A stretch of DNA of 64,000 nucleotides from Companilactobacillus pabuli (GTDB lineage Bacteria; Bacillota; Bacilli; Lactobacillales; Lactobacillaceae), in contig NZ_CP049366.1 in assembly GCF_014058425.1 (NCBI RefSeq), forward strand, positions 124,001 to 188,000. Direction: 5' to 3'. The first letter of the stretch is position 1. The number at the start of each line of letters is the position of its first letter. The notes under the pieces were generated by a model. That model did no database searches. It was not told the DNA's origin and saw only the letters and a program-made list of their open reading frames with translations. This document shows, one piece after another, positions 60,707-64,000 of this stretch. Position numbers and translations under genes: made by a program.

Positions 60707-62452
60707 ATGAGTACATTAGTTGATATACCAATACCATCAAGATTTAGAATTGGGGAATTGTTTCAAAATAACAATTTTATGGTGCCGCTTTATCAAAGAA
60801 ACTATGCTTGGCAAAATAGTGAAATTGTTGATTTTTGGGAAGATTTATTAGACCTAGTAGAAGATAAAAGAAATAGTCACTTTTTTGGTCAAATCGTAAC
60901 ATATAAAAATGAATCTGGTAGTCAAGAAATAATCGACGGACAACAACGTTTGACGACTAGTACTATTTTTATGGCAGCCATTCGTGATATTGCTCAAAAA
61001 ATGTATGCTGATAACTTTAAAGGTTCTCAAGATGAATCAAACTTGGAACTTGGTGATTCTTTACGTGATATCAAGCGTGAGGTAAACAAGACTATTCGTG
61101 GTATGAATGGTGAGGAATCATCCTTAATGGTCCAACAAAACTCTAAAAATAAAGAACAAAATGTCCAAACATTTTTCTTTGCTTTGACACATTCTGATAT
61201 CAAAGTTCGTGATGAAAAGACTAATTCTGAACCTAAAAAGAATATGCAACACGCTTATAAGGACATTACTCAGTGGATCAATTCTTATTTGAAACAGTAT
61301 AAGCAATTAAATGAAAGAATTTCCAAGTTACAATTGATTTTTGATTCATTTTTCAGCAATTTTTATATTGTTATGATTTCTGCTCCAAGTAGAAAGGATG
61401 CTTTCACTATTTTTGAGACTTTGAATAGTCGTGGTAAAGATTTGATGGCGTCCGATATTATTAAAAATCATTTGATGTCTTTGATGGGTGAGGATATTCA
61501 AGAAGGTAATGAAAAATGGAATAAGTTAACTGAAAAATTAGACAATAACAGCAATCGTATCACTCGTTTTATCAGAACTTATTGGGCTTCGAAGAAACGT
61601 ATCGTACCTGAATCAAAGCTTTATCGAGAAGTTAGTGCGGAGGTCAATAACCTCAATGAAGCACGGACTTTCTTGGATGATTTGGATAAATTAGTTGATT
61701 TGTACACTGTTTTGGAATCACCAACTAGTCCTAAAGCTCATTATGATTTTTTTGAAAACAAACAAGTGATTCAAGGTATCGATATTCTAAATCGTTTGAA
61801 CGTTAAATTGTATTATCCAATCGTTATGGCGATGTATTACAACAATTACAGTGAAGACGGAATGTTGAAAGTAATTACGAAGATAACTTCTGTATTCATT
61901 CGTCATCGTACTATTATTAATGATGGTACAAATAAATTAGAGACTGGTTTTTCGGATATTGCCCGCAAGATTTGGAATTTGGAATTGAAGAATATTGAAG
62001 ATATCAATCTAGAGCTCAATAAGAAGCTTTTGCCATCTTCAGAAGCTACCAAGGCTAGTTTTACAGTATTGAAAAAGTCTGGTGGTCAACGTGGCGCAAA
62101 AAAGTGGACGTTGGTCTACCTCTTGTCAGAACTATATGGAACCGAATATGGGGACTTCGAAGACGGTTATTATAGCAGCGTCTTCAATGATGATGACTAT
62201 CGTCTAGTTCAAATTAGTTTAGATCCAGAACTCGGTGATCATCGAGAATTCGTTGGTAATTGGGTCTTGATTGAAAAAGGTTTGAGTAAAAATGATTTCA
62301 AAAATGAGGCCGAATTAGCTGATAAATTGGCTAAATCAAAACTTCTAGGAAATAAAAAACTTGCTCAAGTATTGAACTCAGGCAAGTGGTCAAAAGAAAA
62401 TATTGTTAAACGCCAAAAGAACTTTGCTGATGATGCAACAGTAATTTGGTAA
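60707..62452 (+). CDS. DUF262 (GmrSD-like) protein with altered DUF1524 nuclease half
   Basis: This is a 581-residue protein behind AAGGGGAA. The N-terminal DUF262 domain (residues ~10-250) keeps the ParB/GmrS-type motifs VPLYQRNYAW, HFFGQIV, IIDGQQRLTT and FETLNSRGKDLMASDIIKNHL. The C-terminal part has the outline of DUF1524 (REFVGNWVLIEKGLSKNDF…LAKSKLL, like …IGNLTLL…N…K…), but the usual HNH start (hxHhhPQ) reads RLVQISLDPE, without the His. GmrSD proteins restrict sugar-modified phage DNA. This one may bind NTP and DNA without cutting, or use another site. Confidence 0.75.
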   Translation: MSTLVDIPIPSRFRIGELFQNNNFMVPLYQRNYAWQNSEIVDFWEDLLDLVEDKRNSHFFGQIVTYKNESGSQEIIDGQQRLTTSTIFMAAIRDIAQKMYADNFKGSQDESNLELGDSLRDIKREVNKTIRGMNGEESSLMVQQNSKNKEQNVQTFFFALTHSDIKVRDEKTNSEPKKNMQHAYKDITQWINSYLKQYKQLNERISKLQLIFDSFFSNFYIVMISAPSRKDAFTIFETLNSRGKDLMASDIIKNHLMSLMGEDIQEGNEKWNKLTEKLDNNSNRITRFIRTYWASKKRIVPESKLYREVSAEVNNLNEARTFLDDLDKLVDLYTVLESPTSPKAHYDFFENKQVIQGIDILNRLNVKLYYPIVMAMYYNNYSEDGMLKVITKITSVFIRHRTIINDGTNKLETGFSDIARKIWNLELKNIEDINLELNKKLLPSSEATKASFTVLKKSGGQRGAKKWTLVYLLSELYGTEYGDFEDGYYSSVFNDDDYRLVQISLDPELGDHREFVGNWVLIEKGLSKNDFKNEAELADKLAKSKLLGNKKLAQVLNSGKWSKENIVKRQKNFADDATVIW

Positions 62453-62457
62453 TTCAT

Positions 62458-62488
62458 GGTCTGTAGAGAAATCTACAGGCTTTTTTAG
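62458..62488 (+). terminator. Rho-independent terminator
   Basis: CTGTAGA and TCTACAG pair across a GAAA loop, followed by T6. Confidence 0.8.
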
Positions 62489-63225
62489 AAGAGAGTTTTA
62501 ATCCCCATGAAGATCAGTAAAATAGCAATAAAGTATTGGACCAAATAAGCTCGTTTACTTTTAGCTAATTTATTGACTAACAGTGGTGCAATGAAAGCTC
62601 CAACGATAGCACCGATTATTAGAGGAATGCCGGCTTGCCAATAAATACTTCCATTAGTCATATGCATGATGGAACCTAAGAAACTCATTCCCACTAAAAC
62701 GTATGAAGAAGTAGCAGTGGCATTGAAAGTGTCTAATCCTAGAATTAGTAACCCAGCTAGAATTGGGCCGCCACCACTTAAGCCAGCGATTCCAACCATT
62801 AAACCACTGAGAACACCGTACATTGCTGCTGCAAATTTTCCGTGGGTCTTGTTTTTGGTAGATGTACTTCTTTGTTTAATAATTATTTGAATTCCTAATG
62901 CAGTTAAAATAATAGCAATCAGCCAAGTATAGATTAATTGAGGAATAAATGGCGCAACCAAAGCCCCGACAATAACTGCAGGAAGGGCAGATATTAACAT
63001 CTGGTTTCCATAATGGAAATTAACTCGTCCTTGTTTGATATAAATGATAGTTCCAATTACTAGCGATGGTAAGGCAGTGACGATAGATGTGGCGGCTGCA
63101 GAGGCGGGGGCTAAATTAAAGAAAGCAGTTAAGACACCTAGATAAAAGGCAGCTCCACCACCACCCAGCGCTATAACGATAGTCCCAATGACGATACCTA
63201 AAATAACTAGAAGAATAAAAGACAT
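62485..63225 (-). CDS. TauE/SafE-family (TSUP) anion exporter
   Basis: This is a 246-residue protein with about eight membrane segments in two repeats. The family motifs are GGGGAAFYLGVLTAFF in the first helix pair and GIAGLSGGGPILAGLLIL in the second. Members move sulfite, sulfoacetate or other organic anions. It is divergent from a TetR regulator that probably controls it. Confidence 0.87.
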   Translation of the reverse strand: MSFILLVILGIVIGTIVIALGGGGAAFYLGVLTAFFNLAPASAAATSIVTALPSLVIGTIIYIKQGRVNFHYGNQMLISALPAVIVGALVAPFIPQLIYTWLIAIILTALGIQIIIKQRSTSTKNKTHGKFAAAMYGVLSGLMVGIAGLSGGGPILAGLLILGLDTFNATATSSYVLVGMSFLGSIMHMTNGSIYWQAGIPLIIGAIVGAFIAPLLVNKLAKSKRAYLVQYFIAILLIFMGIKTLF

Positions 63226-63327
63226 ATAGTAGAATCCTCCTTTTGAATAATCTATTACTTGTTTGTAAATGTATTTGTAGTTAAACTTATATTTAAGTAA
63301 TCAATATGTAAAATAGCATTACAATTA

Positions 63328-63342
63328 GTAATATATAATTAC
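63328..63342. promoter_or_regulatory. Candidate TetR operator
   Basis: GTAAT-atata-ATTAC is a perfect inverted repeat between the divergent exporter and TetR genes; TTAC-aatta-GTAA overlaps it on the left. Operators of TetR proteins often lie here. Confidence 0.45.
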
Positions 63343-63374
63343 AAAGTGTAAATTTCAAGTGGGAGGGTCAATTT

Positions 63375-63929
63375 TTGACATCAAGAACTCTGTCTAAAGA
63401 AAAAATAATTGTTACAGCAATCGATTTGATCAATGATCAGGAGAATTTAACCTTTACTAATTTAAGTAAAAGATTAGGGACTAGATCACAAGCAATTTAC
63501 AACTATTATCCTGATGTATTAGCCGTAAAGGTTGCAGTCGCCATAGCATTTTATCAGGATTTAGCTACAAGGTTGCAAGTGGATTTACTAGGATTGTCCG
63601 GTAAACAAGCTGTAAAAGCCTTCTGTAATGTCAGCGTGCAATATGCTTTGAGTAAATATCCAGTTACTCAACAAATTTTAAGTATTCCTTCAGGAAAAAT
63701 TAATGATGAAGAATTAGATAAAAATTCTTTGATGGTTCATGGAATTATGTTGAAATTGTTGGATCCTATTGAATCAGATGAAAAGAAGCAGTTAGTATTA
63801 GCCAGAATGTTACGTAATTTAATTGACGGTGAAATCATTCATGTTGGTAATGGTCGTTTCAACAATAAGTTGATTTCTCATCGAGATAGTTTTGATCAAA
63901 TGTTGAATATCGTTTTAGAAAACTACTAA
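63375..63929 (+). CDS. TetR-family transcriptional regulator
   Basis: This is a 184-residue protein. The start is a TTG at 63375 behind GGGAGGG. The N-terminal helix-turn-helix (residues ~8-52) reads SKEKIIVTAIDLINDQ…FTNLSKRLGTRSQAIYNYYPD. The C-terminal ligand domain is divergent, as is usual. Its position suggests that it represses the TSUP exporter and itself. Confidence 0.86.
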   Translation: MTSRTLSKEKIIVTAIDLINDQENLTFTNLSKRLGTRSQAIYNYYPDVLAVKVAVAIAFYQDLATRLQVDLLGLSGKQAVKAFCNVSVQYALSKYPVTQQILSIPSGKINDEELDKNSLMVHGIMLKLLDPIESDEKKQLVLARMLRNLIDGEIIHVGNGRFNNKLISHRDSFDQMLNIVLENY

Positions 63930-63957
63930 AAAAACCACCCAAATGGGTGGTTTTGCT
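63929..63957 (+). terminator. Rho-independent terminator
   Basis: AAACCACCC and GGGTGGTTT form the stem with an AAAT loop and a short T-run. Confidence 0.82.
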
Positions 63958-64000
63958 ATTTATAAATACTTTTTAGTCCATTTAAATCGGCCTCGGATAA

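Noticed and set aside
1-64000. tRNA, rRNA, CRISPR array, prophage, plasmid origin
   Set aside because: I looked for cloverleaf-like genes, evenly spaced repeats, integrase/phage structural genes and iterons and found none.

Overview
The window looks like chromosomal DNA from a low-GC Lactobacillaceae, most likely Companilactobacillus or a close relative (inference). The reasons are strong AGGAGG-type ribosome binding sites, AT-rich codon use, many secreted proteins carrying SLAP-type wall-binding repeats (core pattern NRALA…W..D…YRVAT.EWV), an XrtG/Firmicu-CTERM locus, a WxL protein, and metE-metF under a streptococcal/lactobacillal-type MET-box. I found no rRNA, tRNA, CRISPR array or prophage module.

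Layout. 1-3.7 kb: a BspA-type surface protein cut by the window edge, then a solo tnpB element of the IS200/IS605 type that clipped a small gene. 3.8-8 kb: an aminotransferase/amino-acid permease operon and a lone candidate modification-dependent restriction enzyme. 8-16.9 kb: SLAP surface proteins (one probably an abundant S-layer-like protein), a TPR lipoprotein, small cytoplasmic proteins, a DUF1659/DUF2922 pair, an orphan secreted substrate-binding protein, and a candidate small RNA. 16.9-28.2 kb: polytopic GT-C-like membrane proteins and an acyltransferase, probably for surface glycan or teichoic acid decoration, interrupted by an IS3 element and by SLAP proteins including a GH73 glucosaminidase. 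28.3-29.9 kb: a ComK-family regulator next to a ComX/SigH-like sigma factor whose ribosome binding site lies in the loop of a perfect hairpin. 30-36.7 kb: an amidase with a SLAP domain, a lipoprotein, YdcF-like and AI-2E-family membrane proteins, and gpmA.

36.9-49.9 kb is the most distinctive part. After a HicAB pair come two divergent operons. The leftward one encodes a Firmicu-CTERM protein, exosortase XrtG, an XrtG-associated GT2 and a frameshifted 6-pyruvoyl-tetrahydropterin-synthase-like gene. The rightward one has the same building blocks as B. subtilis ydaJKLMN and Listeria pss: a GH8-like lipoprotein, an integral membrane protein, a YdaL/DUF2334-like protein, a processive GT2, a BcsB-like protein, and a membrane-bound degenerate GGDEF protein that keeps an RxxD I-site exactly five residues before the ruined GGDEF motif. 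Together they suggest a c-di-GMP-responsive exopolysaccharide or surface-anchoring machine. An orphan HicA and two small genes follow.

50-64 kb: glutathione peroxidase, a candidate small RNA, metE-metF with a divergent LysR regulator and a perfect MET-box, a GNAT acetyltransferase, an L-type-lectin/WxL protein, a chloramphenicol acetyltransferase-like gene followed by a DHA2 efflux pump, a DUF262 (GmrSD-like) protein with an altered nuclease half, and a TauE/SafE exporter divergent from a TetR regulator.
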